Below, in pieces: positions 38,112-47,739 of a DNA stretch of 64,000 bases (the stretch's first letter is position 1; the number at the start of each line of letters is the position of its first letter). A program made the position numbers and the translations under genes. The notes beneath the pieces were generated by a model. It searched no databases. It was not told the DNA's origin and saw only the letters and a program-made list of their open reading frames with translations. Source of the DNA: Hydrogenobaculum sp. Y04AAS1 (GTDB lineage: Bacteria > Aquificota > Aquificia > Aquificales > Aquificaceae); NCBI RefSeq assembly GCF_000020785.1, contig NC_011126.1, forward strand, positions 434,001 to 498,000. The letters run 5' to 3'.

Positions 38112-39230
38112 ATGAACTTTGAAGAAGAATTAGAATATATTAAAAGCCAAAAACTATACAGGAAAAGAGAAATTATAAAAGATAAAAAAATATTTTGTTC
38201 AAACGATTATCTTGGTATGTCTAAAAATAAAGAAGTAATAGATTATATCGTAGAAAAACTAAGGGAAGTAAATACTATAGGTGCTACTGCTTCAAGCCTT
38301 GTAAATGGATATACAAAATACCATAAAGAGCTAGAGCTTCTACTTAGTAAGTTAAAATCCAAAGAGGATTGCATAGTTTTTCCCTCTGGATACTCTACAA
38401 ACATAGGACTTTTTCAAGCGCTTGGAAATGAAGAAGATGTTTTTTACAGCGATGAATTAAACCATGCATCAATAATAGACGGGATAAGGCTATCAAAAGC
38501 TTCAAAATATATTTATCAACACAACAACATAAAGCATCTTTTTGAGCTTTTAAAAGCTACAAGACAAAAATATAGAAGGGCTTATATAGTATCTGACTCT
38601 GTGTTTAGCATGGAAGGAGATTTAGCAAGGTTAAAAGAGTTAATAGATATTTCGAAAGAGTTTGAAGCCTATCTTATTCTTGATGAAGCACATGCCACCG
38701 GCACTATAGGAAAAGGTATATATGATTATTTTGGGCTTTTACCAGAAGAAAATACGATTATAATGGGCACTTTATCAAAAGCAATAGGCTCTCAAGGTGG
38801 ATTTGTTTGTGCAAAAAAATTAATCATAGAGTACATAGCAAACAAAGCGAGATCTTACATATTTTCTACCGCTTTAGGACTTCCAATGGTTTTTGCCTCT
38901 ATAAAAGCCTTAGAACTTATTGAAAAAAATCTAAACAAATATAAAGAAGAGTTACAACAAAGAACAAAATTTATATTAGATATGATAAAAGAATTCAATT
39001 TTCAACCAAAAGAAGACTTTATCACACCTATAATACCAATAAAAGTAGGTAAAGAAGATGAAGCTCTAAAACTAAGAAATAAATTGTTAGAAAATGGCGT
39101 ATTTATACAAGCTATCAGATACCCAACAGTACCAAAAAACAAAGCCATTCTAAGGTTAACTGCATCGCTATCTTATTCCAGCGAGGACTTAGAGGTTCTT
39201 TATGAAGCTTTTAAAAGCTTGAAAAATTAA
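38112..39230 (+). CDS. bioF: 8-amino-7-oxononanoate synthase
   Basis: A 372-residue alpha-oxoamine synthase. DEAHATGTIGKGIYDYFG and GTLSKAIGSQGGFV (PLP Lys) are diagnostic, with CSNDYLGMS near the N-terminus. It joins pimeloyl-thioester and alanine in biotin synthesis. 2-amino-3-ketobutyrate CoA ligase is a close relative, but bioA and bioD in the same window favour BioF. The ATG at 38112 is used because an earlier TTG overlaps the -10 box. Confidence 0.87.
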   Translation: MNFEEELEYIKSQKLYRKREIIKDKKIFCSNDYLGMSKNKEVIDYIVEKLREVNTIGATASSLVNGYTKYHKELELLLSKLKSKEDCIVFPSGYSTNIGLFQALGNEEDVFYSDELNHASIIDGIRLSKASKYIYQHNNIKHLFELLKATRQKYRRAYIVSDSVFSMEGDLARLKELIDISKEFEAYLILDEAHATGTIGKGIYDYFGLLPEENTIIMGTLSKAIGSQGGFVCAKKLIIEYIANKARSYIFSTALGLPMVFASIKALELIEKNLNKYKEELQQRTKFILDMIKEFNFQPKEDFITPIIPIKVGKEDEALKLRNKLLENGVFIQAIRYPTVPKNKAILRLTASLSYSSEDLEVLYEAFKSLKN

Positions 39231-39318
39231 AGTATCTTCATGTATTTTTCATCAAAAATTAATAAAATATTAACATTAAAAGCGTATATTTAAGATATAC
39301 TTGAAAGGAGGTAAGTGT

Positions 39319-39606
39319 ATGAAGTTAAGAAGCTTGTGGCGAGCTAAGATGTTAAACAGAGTTAGGCTTATAAGATGTAAAAGTCAAAAATCTCTAGAGA
39401 GAATGGAAGAAAAACTAATTAAGATGAATAAAAGAGTGGCAGTCGTTGATAAAAATGGATTGCTTGATATTATTAAAAATGAAGATGCTGAGAATTGGTA
39501 TAGTTTTTCAAATTTATCTCAAAATATATCTCAAAATATGCCAAAGTTTGTTAGCCTTGATATCTCAAGAGTAAATGTCTTGCTCGTTTTAGACGAAGAA
39601 CCATAA
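39319..39606 (+). CDS. Small basic-to-acidic protein, unknown
   Basis: A 95-residue protein. The first 45 residues are strongly basic (LRSLWRAKMLNRVRLIRCK), and the second half is acidic. No family was recognised. AAAGGAGG lies 8 bases before the ATG at 39319; an in-frame TTG at 39301 overlaps that site and is rejected. It is monocistronic, and a GCCC/GGGC hairpin at 39618-39632 may end the transcript. Confidence 0.5.
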   Translation: MKLRSLWRAKMLNRVRLIRCKSQKSLERMEEKLIKMNKRVAVVDKNGLLDIIKNEDAENWYSFSNLSQNISQNMPKFVSLDISRVNVLLVLDEEP

Positions 39607-39759
39607 ACAATCCGCCCTATCTTTGGGCATTATCTTAAACCTTCTTCTTAAAATCACAAAACAAATCTTTAAAATTAAACAAGTTAAAATAAAAAAGTTG
39701 TATCTCTACATAAAATAAATATATTCTAACGTTTTAATGAAAATTTAATAAAGGCAAAG

Positions 39760-39765
39760 TATAAT
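39760..39765 (+). promoter_or_regulatory. -10 box of the Nramp-like gene
   Basis: TATAAT ends six bases before the ATG at 39772. There is no Shine-Dalgarno in between. The 39607-39759 interval upstream is AT-rich and otherwise featureless. Confidence 0.55.
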
Positions 39766-39771
39766 ATTAGC

Positions 39772-41037
39772 ATGGTAGAACAATCAAAATTCACACAATT
39801 TGCAAGAAGGTTTATAGCACCGTTTTTAGTGCTTGGGCCTGGCTTCTTAGTGATGATGGCAGATAACGATGCTGGTGGCATTACTACGTATGCCGTTACA
39901 GGAGCTCAAACAAAATATACGTTGGTAGGAGCTGTAGTTATAATGTCACTTCTTGCTTTTGTGGTTCAAGAGATGACTGTAAGACTCGGAGCTGTTACAA
40001 AAGAAGGACATGCTGAACTTATATACAAGAAATTTGGTAAGTTTTGGGGTATGTTTTCTTTGGCAGACCTTTTTATTGCAAACACTTTTACGCTCGTTAC
40101 CGAGTTTATAGGTGTGGGTGCCGCTGTCAAAATGGTGTTTGGATTTCCTTACGAAGTGACTATTCCAATAGCTGTTGGAGCTATGATACTACTTGTTTTA
40201 AGCGGTGGATACATGTTTGTAGAAAAATCTCTAATAGCTTTTGCCCTTTTGCAGCTAGTTTTCATACCAGCGGCTATAAAAGCCCATCCAGATATAAATG
40301 AGGTGTTGAAATCTTTTACATTTCAAGGTATAGATATATTTTCACCTACCTTTCTAACACTTTTTATAGCAAACATAGGTACCACTATAGCCCCTTGGAT
40401 GCTTTTCTTCCAACAAAGCGCTGTGGTGGATAGAAAGATGGGTATAAATGATATAAAAATAGGAAGAATAGATACGTTTATAGGTAGCCTTGGTACTGCT
40501 ATAGTAGCTGCTTCAATCATAATAACCACAGGTGCTACTTTATACGGACATCCACCTTACAACAACATACAAGATGCTTCGGAAGCAGCAAGAGCTCTTG
40601 TACCATTTTTAGGTAAGTACGCTGGGACTATATTTGCAATAGGGCTTTTTTCTGCTGGTGCTGTGGCTGCTGTAACACTGGCTCTTTCTACTTCTTGGGC
40701 TTTTGGAGAAGTGTTTGGCTGGGAACATAGCCTTAATTTACCTTTTCAAAGGGCAAAATGGTTTTATACAATTTACATACTTAGCGTAAGTGTAGCTGGT
40801 AGTATAGTTCTTATACCACATGCTCCTTTGATTGTTATAAACTTGCTTGTACAGGTTATGAATACGTTTTTATTACCACCAGCCTTGTTGTTTTTACTTT
40901 TGCTTTTAAATGATAAAGAGCTTATGGGAAACTATATAAACAACCTATGGTCAAACGTGTTTGTGGCTTTGATAATAGTGTTTGTTATGGTGCTTTCTGT
41001 AGTGTATGCTTTTCAGACGTTATTTCAAGGAGGTTAA
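39772..41037 (+). CDS. Nramp-family divalent metal transporter, atypical binding site
   Basis: A 421-residue transporter with about eleven membrane spans. The helix-1 metal motif, normally DPGN, reads ADNDAGGITTY near residue 30. The helix-6 motif, normally A-x-x-MPH, reads TTIAPWMLFFQQSAV, so the metal-selecting Met and His are replaced. Such changes occur in Nramp relatives that move Mg2+ or other ions instead of Mn2+/Fe2+. The ion is therefore uncertain. A 36-residue membrane peptide is encoded 5 bases downstream. Confidence 0.85.
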   Translation: MVEQSKFTQFARRFIAPFLVLGPGFLVMMADNDAGGITTYAVTGAQTKYTLVGAVVIMSLLAFVVQEMTVRLGAVTKEGHAELIYKKFGKFWGMFSLADLFIANTFTLVTEFIGVGAAVKMVFGFPYEVTIPIAVGAMILLVLSGGYMFVEKSLIAFALLQLVFIPAAIKAHPDINEVLKSFTFQGIDIFSPTFLTLFIANIGTTIAPWMLFFQQSAVVDRKMGINDIKIGRIDTFIGSLGTAIVAASIIITTGATLYGHPPYNNIQDASEAARALVPFLGKYAGTIFAIGLFSAGAVAAVTLALSTSWAFGEVFGWEHSLNLPFQRAKWFYTIYILSVSVAGSIVLIPHAPLIVINLLVQVMNTFLLPPALLFLLLLLNDKELMGNYINNLWSNVFVALIIVFVMVLSVVYAFQTLFQGG

Positions 41038-41042
41038 GGATT

Positions 41043-41153
41043 ATGAGCAAGTATAATTTTTGGGTGAAGTTTTCTTTGATATTTCTAAGAATTTATGTGC
41101 TTTTTATGTTGGGGCTTTTATTTTACAAATTTTATCAGATACTAAGCCGTTAA
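41043..41153 (+). CDS. 36-residue single-span membrane peptide
   Basis: A short ORF five bases after the transporter stop, with AAGGAGG upstream of its ATG. It starts MSKYNFWVKF; residues 9-30 form one hydrophobic helix with basic ends. Strong initiation signals and the position suggest a real microprotein that may associate with the Nramp-like transporter (inference). No homologue was recognised. Its stop overlaps the convergent dppB end by four bases. Confidence 0.6.
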   Translation: MSKYNFWVKFSLIFLRIYVLFMLGLLFYKFYQILSR

Positions 41154-42085
41154 AAAATGGTATCTCTTTTGATCCTTGGATCGTTCACAAATAGCAACAC
41201 ATCGGCTATAATGTTACCAAGCACAAGCATTATACTTCCAACGTAAAGGCTGCCCATTACTAAAAATAAATCTTTTGATAATACAGCGTTTAGTATAAGA
41301 AGTCCCATACCAGGCCAGTTGGTGACTATTTCCACCAAGGCAGCTCCAGATATCAAAGATGACAACTCGTATCCAAGAAGCACTATAAAAGGGGGTATTG
41401 CATTCCTTAAAACATGCCACAGAACAACACTTTTTTGAACTTTTGAAGCTTTTAAGAAAATATATATAGGACTATTTAATATCTCAATCACGTTTGCTCT
41501 TACAAGCCTTGAAAGCCCACCAAAAGAAGATAGAACAAGAGCGCTTACTGGTAGCACAAGATGCTTTATGTTGACACCACTTAACATATCGGATATATTG
41601 ATAAAATGCGTTTGATAAAAAAACATCATAATTAAAAAACCCATAACAAAAGATGGGATAGACATTGATATATAAGCTAAACCTTGTAAAAATTTATCCA
41701 GTTTTGTATCTTTTTTAAAAGCCGATAAAACACCGATAAAAAAGGCTAAACTCCAAGATAAAAAAGCCGATGGTATAGATACCATCAGAGTATTTGGTAT
41801 GCGTTCTAAAATAAGTTTTTTTACGCTTTCGTTGTATTCTATAGAATAACCTAAATTGAACCTCAAAGCATTTAAAAGCCAATCTATATATCTTATTAAA
41901 AGTGGTTTATCAAGACCGTAAAAAGCCTCAAGCTGTTTTATAGTCTCTTTTGATACACTTGGGTTTAGCTTAAGCTGATCAAAAAATCCCCCTGGTGCAA
42001 AGTTTATGGCTAAAAATGATAAAAAACTTATAGTAAAAACTACAAAAATACCCTGCAAAATTCTTATACTTAAGAATCTAAGCAT
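41150..42085 (-). CDS. ABC peptide/oligopeptide transporter permease (DppB/OppB type)
   Basis: A 311-residue permease with six membrane spans and the long DppB-type periplasmic loop (residues 28-95). The EAA-like cytoplasmic loop includes EIVTNWPGMGLLILNAV near the C-terminus. No DppC, ATPase or binding-protein gene adjoins it. It is last in a minus-strand run after an APC permease and polA, and its ATG overlaps the polA stop. Substrate may be peptides, nickel or others. Confidence 0.87.
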   Translation of the reverse strand: MLRFLSIRILQGIFVVFTISFLSFLAINFAPGGFFDQLKLNPSVSKETIKQLEAFYGLDKPLLIRYIDWLLNALRFNLGYSIEYNESVKKLILERIPNTLMVSIPSAFLSWSLAFFIGVLSAFKKDTKLDKFLQGLAYISMSIPSFVMGFLIMMFFYQTHFINISDMLSGVNIKHLVLPVSALVLSSFGGLSRLVRANVIEILNSPIYIFLKASKVQKSVVLWHVLRNAIPPFIVLLGYELSSLISGAALVEIVTNWPGMGLLILNAVLSKDLFLVMGSLYVGSIMLVLGNIIADVLLFVNDPRIKRDTIF

Positions 42086-43842
42086 TACTTTGTCCAGCGG
42101 TGATTGATAACTATTTCTGTTTCTATTTTTACATTGTTAAGAAGTATAGAGCCAGCTTTTTTCATAGATTTTTCTAAAAGCTTAGATACTTCTTCTTTAT
42201 AATCTTCTTTTGCTTCCACCACTATCTCATCGTGTACCAAGTTTACAACGTTTGCTACTTCGTGAAATATGCTTGGAAAAGCTCTTTTAAGCTCTTGAGA
42301 AAAAATTAAAACTGAAAGCTTCAACAATTCTGCTCCAGTACCTTGTATTGGATAATTGGCAGCATCGGTAAAAGTGTAGGCTATCATAGGTTTTCCGCCG
42401 ATAGTTTTTAACCTTATTTCACCTTTTGCCTTTAGCTCTTTTTTTATCCTTTCGTGCCAAGCTTTTATCCCTTGGAATGTAGAAAAAAACACCTCTCTAA
42501 ATCTTTTGGCTTCTTCTATAGACATATCAATCCCATAAGAGTTTCTTGCATACAAAGAAAGAGATTTTTCTGATATACCGTATATAAGACCGAAATTGGC
42601 AGCTTTTGCCCTTTGTCTTTCTTCTTTTGTAATATCTTCCAACGATTTACCTGTAATTAATGAGGCTGTAAACTTGTGAAGGTCTTCTCCTTTATTTATT
42701 ATATCTATCATTACCTCATCTTTAACATACTCTGCTGCTATTCTTAGTTCTATTTGTGAGAAATCAGCTATTACAAACACGTATCCGTCTTTAGCTTTTA
42801 GAATACTTCTTAATTCTCTTGGTATGTTTTGAACATTGGGTCTTGAAGAGGACATCCTTCCAGTAACGGCTCCTATTTGCCAAAACTCTGGATGTATACG
42901 GTTGTTTTCGTTGTACTCTAAAATCTCTGATAGCTTTTCTTGTAACTTATGAAGCTTTCTAAACTCCAATACGCTACTTATCACATCTTTTGCTTTCTCG
43001 TTTTCATAGTCAAGATGCTCTATCAACACACTATCATCTGTTATTATATTGTCTTTATCGGTACGAGGAAGTGAAATATTTAAATGATTTTCTAAAAACT
43101 CACCTACTTTTTTAGGACTACTTATATCTATACGATACTTTATATAAAAGTTCATAGCAAGCTCTTGGGTTTTCTTTTGTAATTGTTTTTTCATAGTCTC
43201 TATTTCTTTTGTATCTATTCCTATTCCGGTGTGTTCAATTTTAGCAAGCTCCTGTACAAACCCCATTTCTATTATAGCGTATGTGCTTTCCAATCCAAAA
43301 ACCTTCGCCACCCTTGATTTTTGTAATATCTCAATGATGGTGGGTTCTTTGTTTAATTCATTTTTTAGCTTTTCGTATAAAAGCCTCAAAACCTCTACAT
43401 CCTTTGCAGCATAAAAAATTTGACTTTCTGTAAGCTCTTTTGAAGACCAATTTGAAAACTGCTCTTTTTTGTCGATACTTTCACCTGTAAAATGATTGTA
43501 AACACTCGCCAAAGAAACTCTATTTAAACCTATCAACTGTGCTCCTACCATAGTATCAAACGTAGTATAAGGATGTATATCGTATTTCATAAGATACTTT
43601 AAATCATATTTTAAGTTGTGTCCTGCTACACCCTTTTTAGCTATTATATCTTTTATAAGTTCTGGAGCTCTTTTTACAAACAAAAAGTCTATCACATAAA
43701 TAGGACCGCTCTCTAATCCTACTTGAAAAAGTCTTATATCTTTTGGCGTGGTTTCTGTGTCTATAAACCAAATATCACCAGAGGAAAGATAGTCTAAAGC
43801 TTTTATTAAAACAGGCTCTTTATCTACATACACAAAATTCAT
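42085..43842 (-). CDS. polA: Family A DNA polymerase with 3'-5' exonuclease, Aquificae type
   Basis: A 585-residue polymerase. Residues 1-180 are a DnaQ-like 3'-5' exonuclease (Exo I FIDTETT, Exo II GHNLKYDLKYL, Exo III YAAKDVEVLRLLY). Residues 220-585 are the polymerase: motif A VIADFSQIELRIAA, motif B RQRAKAANFGLIYGIS and motif C VNLVHDEIVVEA. There is no 5'-3' exonuclease domain, unlike E. coli Pol I. This short form is known from Aquificae, related thermophilic viruses and apicoplast polymerases. Confidence 0.93.
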   Translation of the reverse strand: MNFVYVDKEPVLIKALDYLSSGDIWFIDTETTPKDIRLFQVGLESGPIYVIDFLFVKRAPELIKDIIAKKGVAGHNLKYDLKYLMKYDIHPYTTFDTMVGAQLIGLNRVSLASVYNHFTGESIDKKEQFSNWSSKELTESQIFYAAKDVEVLRLLYEKLKNELNKEPTIIEILQKSRVAKVFGLESTYAIIEMGFVQELAKIEHTGIGIDTKEIETMKKQLQKKTQELAMNFYIKYRIDISSPKKVGEFLENHLNISLPRTDKDNIITDDSVLIEHLDYENEKAKDVISSVLEFRKLHKLQEKLSEILEYNENNRIHPEFWQIGAVTGRMSSSRPNVQNIPRELRSILKAKDGYVFVIADFSQIELRIAAEYVKDEVMIDIINKGEDLHKFTASLITGKSLEDITKEERQRAKAANFGLIYGISEKSLSLYARNSYGIDMSIEEAKRFREVFFSTFQGIKAWHERIKKELKAKGEIRLKTIGGKPMIAYTFTDAANYPIQGTGAELLKLSVLIFSQELKRAFPSIFHEVANVVNLVHDEIVVEAKEDYKEEVSKLLEKSMKKAGSILLNNVKIETEIVINHRWTK

Positions 43843-45209
43843 CTGTTTAATTGGCTACGTTTGTATCCATAAAATATATATATTAAAAGCCCAACAAGAC
43901 ACCATACCAAGAATCTTATCCATGTTAACAAAGGTAACCCTACCATAATAAGAAGAAGTGTAAACAAATTTAATGGTAAAAGTATTTTTGCTATTGGCAT
44001 TCTAAACTTTGGATTATAGTCCTTAGATTTTCTCAATAAAATAATGCTGATACCCACCATAAAATAGGCAAACAATGTACCTATATTAACCATTTCTGCT
44101 AAATCCTTTAAAGGAAATAAACCAGCTGCTAAAGAAAGCACAAGTGCTCCTACTATAGTAGCTTTATGCGGAGTGCCAAATTTCGGATGAATGTCAGACA
44201 AAGACTCAAATAAAAGCCCATCTCTTGAAAGAGCGTAAATTACCCGTGTAAACCCAAGCCCCATAACCATAATAACACTTGTAATGGTGATAACAGCACC
44301 TATTGATATGATGCTGGCTATAAAATGCATGTTTAACTTTTCCATCGCAAACGAAAGAGCATCTGGTACATTTAACTCTTTGTAGTTTACAACACCTGTC
44401 AACGTAAAGCTAACTACAATGTAAAAAAACGTACTTAGCGATAAAGAACCTATCAAACCTATAGGTAAATCTCTTTGAGGATTTTTGACTTCTTCGGCTA
44501 CAGTAGAAACAGCGTCAAAACCAAGATAGGCAAATATTATAAGGCCAGTAGCATGCCAAACACCAGATATACCATAAGGTAGAAAATCTTCATAGTTTTT
44601 AAAATCTATATGAGGTAGTGCAAATACCACAAATACGATAAGTACCAAAATTTTGAGCACCACCACAAAAGAGCTTGCGAAGGCACTTTCTTTTATACCT
44701 AAAAGCAGAATAACAAACATAAAAAGTATTATCAAAAAAGCACTTATATCTATATAAGTACCAGCGCTTGGATTGTAAGCCCCCGTTAATGCATGAGGTA
44801 ACGTTATACCAAAACTATTTTTTAAGAACGATCTAAAATAAGAAGACCATCCAACAGCCACAGCAGCAGTTGATATACCATATTCTAAAACAAGATTCCA
44901 CCCTACAAGCCACGCTATTATCTCACCTAAAAAAGAATAGGTATAACTGTAAGCACTACCTGAAACTGGTATAGCAGAACCAAGCTCAGCATAGGCAAAA
45001 GCGCTAATACCAAGTGAAATAGCCCCAAGTATGAAAGATAGCACAATACCAGGACCCGCCATGGTAGCGGCAGCCATACCGGTAATTACAAATATACCAG
45101 CGCCTATTATGGCGCCTACACCCATTAAAACTAGCTCTGTGGCTTTAACTTCTCTCAAAAGTTTTTGCTCTTCAACGTAATGTTTTTTTCTAAAAATATC
45201 TAAACTCAT
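43839..45209 (-). CDS. Amino acid permease (APC superfamily, CAT-like)
   Basis: A 456-residue transporter with about twelve spans and a basic N-terminus (FRKKHYVEEQKLLREVKATE). MGVGAIIGAGIFVITG is the unwound helix-1 substrate site and FAYLGFDAVSTVAEEVKNP the helix-6 region typical of cationic/YfnA-type permeases. The ATG at 45209 is used: TATATT lies six bases upstream, and the longer ORF would overlap that promoter. It overlaps polA by 4 bases. Confidence 0.9.
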   Translation of the reverse strand: MSLDIFRKKHYVEEQKLLREVKATELVLMGVGAIIGAGIFVITGMAAATMAGPGIVLSFILGAISLGISAFAYAELGSAIPVSGSAYSYTYSFLGEIIAWLVGWNLVLEYGISTAAVAVGWSSYFRSFLKNSFGITLPHALTGAYNPSAGTYIDISAFLIILFMFVILLLGIKESAFASSFVVVLKILVLIVFVVFALPHIDFKNYEDFLPYGISGVWHATGLIIFAYLGFDAVSTVAEEVKNPQRDLPIGLIGSLSLSTFFYIVVSFTLTGVVNYKELNVPDALSFAMEKLNMHFIASIISIGAVITITSVIMVMGLGFTRVIYALSRDGLLFESLSDIHPKFGTPHKATIVGALVLSLAAGLFPLKDLAEMVNIGTLFAYFMVGISIILLRKSKDYNPKFRMPIAKILLPLNLFTLLLIMVGLPLLTWIRFLVWCLVGLLIYIFYGYKRSQLNR

Positions 45210-45215
45210 ATATAA

Positions 45216-45221
45216 AATATA
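45216..45221 (-). promoter_or_regulatory. -10 box of amino acid permease
   Basis: TATATT on the minus strand ends six bases before the ATG at 45209; leaderless pattern. Confidence 0.45.
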
Positions 45222-45238
45222 CCACAACTCTTTTAGCA

Positions 45239-45267
45239 TTGACAAAGACCAAGAGAAAACTTATAAT
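45239..45267 (+). promoter_or_regulatory. Consensus sigma-70 promoter of the aldehyde dehydrogenase gene
   Basis: TTGACA (45239-45244), exactly 17 bases, then TATAAT (45262-45267). The ATG begins eight bases later, so a start site on the A of ATG is expected. It is the only fully consensus promoter noticed in the window. Confidence 0.8.
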
Positions 45268-45275
45268 GTAAACCT

Positions 45276-46709
45276 ATGATAGTAAAAAAACCTATTTTAG
45301 GTGGAGAGTTTATAAAAACAGGTACGGTTTTGGATGTAATATATCCATACGACAATACAAAAATAGGAAAATCTTACGTTGTTAACGATTCTTATGTAGA
45401 AAAAGCCATAGAAAAAGCAAAGATAGGGCTTAAAAAACTATCAAGTTTAAGTGCTTTTGAAAAATATGAAATACTTTACAAAACTTCTGAGCTTTTAAGA
45501 AAAAATAAAGAAGAAATAGCAAGGACTATCGTATACGAAGTAGGAAAAACTATAAAAGAGGCTAGGGTAGAAGTAGATAGAGCTATAGAAACCTTCAGAT
45601 TTTCAGCGGAAGAGGCAAAAAGAATATACGGCAAGACGTATCCAGTGGATGCACATCCAAACGGCAAATCAAAATTTGGATTTTACATAAGAGTACCTGC
45701 TGGTATAGTGGTAGCTATATCACCTTTTAACTTCCCTTTAAATTTAACAGCCCATAAGGTAGGTCCAGCTATAGCTGCTGGATGCCCTGTCATAGTAAAA
45801 CCTTCCGAAAAAACACCTTTAAGCCCAATAATCATGGGTGAGCTTCTTCTTGAAGCAGGATTACCAAAAGAAGCCATATCTGTTTTACCGGGTTACGGGG
45901 GTTTGGGAAAAGCGCTCACCACACATAAAGATGTAAGAGTGGTATCTTTCACAGGAAGCAAAATGGTGGGAGAGCTTATAGCAAAACAAGCAGGTATTAA
46001 AAAACTTGTTTTAGAGCTTGGTTCTAACTCAGCCCTGGTAATTCATAAAGATGCAGATCTAGAAAAAGCAGCTACAAAAGCAGTTCAGGGCGGTTTTTCA
46101 ATGGCTGGGCAAGTTTGCATATCAATTCAAAGAATTTTTGTGCACGAATATGTTTTAGAACCATTTTTGAGGCTTTTAGAAGAAAAAATATCAAATATAA
46201 AGATAGGAGATCCCATGGATGAGGAAGTAGATATGGGGCCTATGATAGATAAAAATCAAGTGGAAAGGGTAAAACAATGGATAAAAGAAGCTATGGAAAA
46301 AGGTGCAAAAGTAGTACAAAAAGCCAAAAACATAGAAAATATAAAAGGAACAAACTATCTTTTGCCAACGCTGCTTTTGGATGTGGATAAAGATAGTACG
46401 ATATTTAAAGAAGAGGCTTTTGCACCGGTGGTAAATATAAATAGATACAAAGATATAGACGAGGTCGTAAACATAATAAACGAAGGAGATTACGGCTTAC
46501 AGATAGGGGTTTATACAAAAGATATAAATATGGCTATGGAGTTTGTGAGAAAGTGTGAAGTAGGAGGCGTAAACATAAACGAAGGTCCAAACTTTAGGGT
46601 AGATCACATGCCATATGGTGGCTTTAAATTTTCCGGCATAGGAAGAGAAGGACCTTCATTTGCTATAGAAGATTATACTGAGATAAAAAATGTTTTAATA
46701 TCAATCTAA
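45276..46709 (+). CDS. NAD(P)-dependent aldehyde dehydrogenase
   Basis: A 477-residue ALDH-superfamily enzyme. [20 protein letters not shown] and [12 protein letters not shown] form the cofactor site. The catalytic Glu is in [13 protein letters not shown] and the Cys in [15 protein letters not shown]. The pattern resembles lactaldehyde, succinate-semialdehyde or non-phosphorylating glyceraldehyde-3-phosphate types; the substrate cannot be fixed. It sits alone between divergent and convergent neighbours with a consensus promoter. Confidence 0.88.
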   Translation: MIVKKPILGGEFIKTGTVLDVIYPYDNTKIGKSYVVNDSYVEKAIEKAKIGLKKLSSLSAFEKYEILYKTSELLRKNKEEIARTIVYEVGKTIKEARVEVDRAIETFRFSAEEAKRIYGKTYPVDAHPNGKSKFGFYIRVPAGIVVAISPFNFPLNLTAHKVGPAIAAGCPVIVKPSEKTPLSPIIMGELLLEAGLPKEAISVLPGYGGLGKALTTHKDVRVVSFTGSKMVGELIAKQAGIKKLVLELGSNSALVIHKDADLEKAATKAVQGGFSMAGQVCISIQRIFVHEYVLEPFLRLLEEKISNIKIGDPMDEEVDMGPMIDKNQVERVKQWIKEAMEKGAKVVQKAKNIENIKGTNYLLPTLLLDVDKDSTIFKEEAFAPVVNINRYKDIDEVVNIINEGDYGLQIGVYTKDINMAMEFVRKCEVGGVNINEGPNFRVDHMPYGGFKFSGIGREGPSFAIEDYTEIKNVLISI

Positions 46710-47669
46710 AAACTTTTGAAGAGCAAACTCTTTGGCAAAGTATGTTATGATGATATCAGCTCCAGCTCTTTTTATTGACAGAAGCGTCTCGTTCATCACA
46801 TCAACGCCGTTTATGTAACCAAGTTTATGGGCTGCTTTTATCATAGAATATTCACCGCTTACGTTGTAAGCAGCTATTGGTATATTGTAACGCTCTTTTG
46901 CAATATGTATTATATCAAGATAGGCTAAAGCTGGTTTTACCATTATAATATCTGCCCCTTGTTCAAAATCTAAGTCCATTTCTATAATAGCCTCTCTTTT
47001 GTTGGCAGGGTCCATCTGATAAGTTCTTCTATCACCAAAAGACGGTGCAGAATCTGCGGCATCTCTAAAAGGTCCATAAAACTTGGAAGCGTATTTAGCG
47101 GAGTAAGCCATAATAGGTATTTTATAAAAACCTGCGCTATCAAGAGCTTCTCTTATAGCAGCTATCATATTATCCATCATACCAGATGGTGCTACCATAT
47201 CTGCTCCATGTTTTGCATGAGAAACCACTTGTTTTTTCAGATTTTCTAATGTCAAATCGTTGTCTACGTCGTTGTTTAATATAACACCACAATGTCCATG
47301 AGAAGTATATTCACAAAAGCATACATCGGTTATAAGGTAAACTTCTGGATACTTTTGTTTTATAGCTTCTAAAGACCGCTGTATGATACCACTGTCACAC
47401 CACGTATCTCTACCTTCTTCATCTTTTTTCTCTGGTATACCAAAAAGTATAAAAGCTTTTATACCAAAATCGAGACACTCCTTTATCTCTTCTAACACTT
47501 TGTCTATAGAAAACCTATAAACTCCCGGCATAGAGGATATGGGTTCTTTTATGTTCTCTCCGTATGTTATAAAAAGAGGATATACCAAATCCGATAAATC
47601 TACGCTTGTCTCTCTTACAAGCGTTCTTATGGTCTCGTTTGCCCTTAGTCTTCTTGGTCTTCTATTCAT
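46701..47669 (-). CDS. hemB: Delta-aminolevulinic acid dehydratase
   Basis: A 322-residue porphobilinogen synthase. The zinc site [14 protein letters not shown] is intact, so it is a Zn-type enzyme. The Schiff-base lysines are in [18 protein letters not shown] and [14 protein letters not shown]. It makes porphobilinogen for haem. The ATG is six bases after TATAAT with no Shine-Dalgarno. Its 3' end overlaps the convergent aldehyde dehydrogenase by 9 bases. Confidence 0.96.
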   Translation of the reverse strand: MNRRPRRLRANETIRTLVRETSVDLSDLVYPLFITYGENIKEPISSMPGVYRFSIDKVLEEIKECLDFGIKAFILFGIPEKKDEEGRDTWCDSGIIQRSLEAIKQKYPEVYLITDVCFCEYTSHGHCGVILNNDVDNDLTLENLKKQVVSHAKHGADMVAPSGMMDNMIAAIREALDSAGFYKIPIMAYSAKYASKFYGPFRDAADSAPSFGDRRTYQMDPANKREAIIEMDLDFEQGADIIMVKPALAYLDIIHIAKERYNIPIAAYNVSGEYSMIKAAHKLGYINGVDVMNETLLSIKRAGADIIITYFAKEFALQKFLD

Positions 47670-47675
47670 ACATTT

Positions 47676-47681
47676 ATTATA
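47676..47681 (-). promoter_or_regulatory. -10 box of hemB
   Basis: TATAAT on the minus strand ends six bases before the ATG. A second TATAAT eight bases further upstream (47689-47684) gives an alternative start. Confidence 0.55.
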
Positions 47682-47739
47682 ATATTATACCTAACACTTG
47701 AAAATGTCTATTTGTCATATATATTTTTAGGAGGTGTTT

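Noticed and set aside
39618-39632. GCCC/GGGC hairpin as a definite terminator
   Set aside because: The stem is only four to five pairs and no T-run follows, so it is mentioned only as a possibility.
40947-41042. Longer form of the 36-residue membrane peptide
   Set aside because: The extra residues are an out-of-frame reading of the transporter's 3' end; AAGGAGG points to the ATG at 41043.
45210-45245. Longer N-terminus of the amino acid permease
   Set aside because: It spans the TATATT box and the opposing TTGACA of the aldehyde dehydrogenase promoter; the shorter start fits the family.
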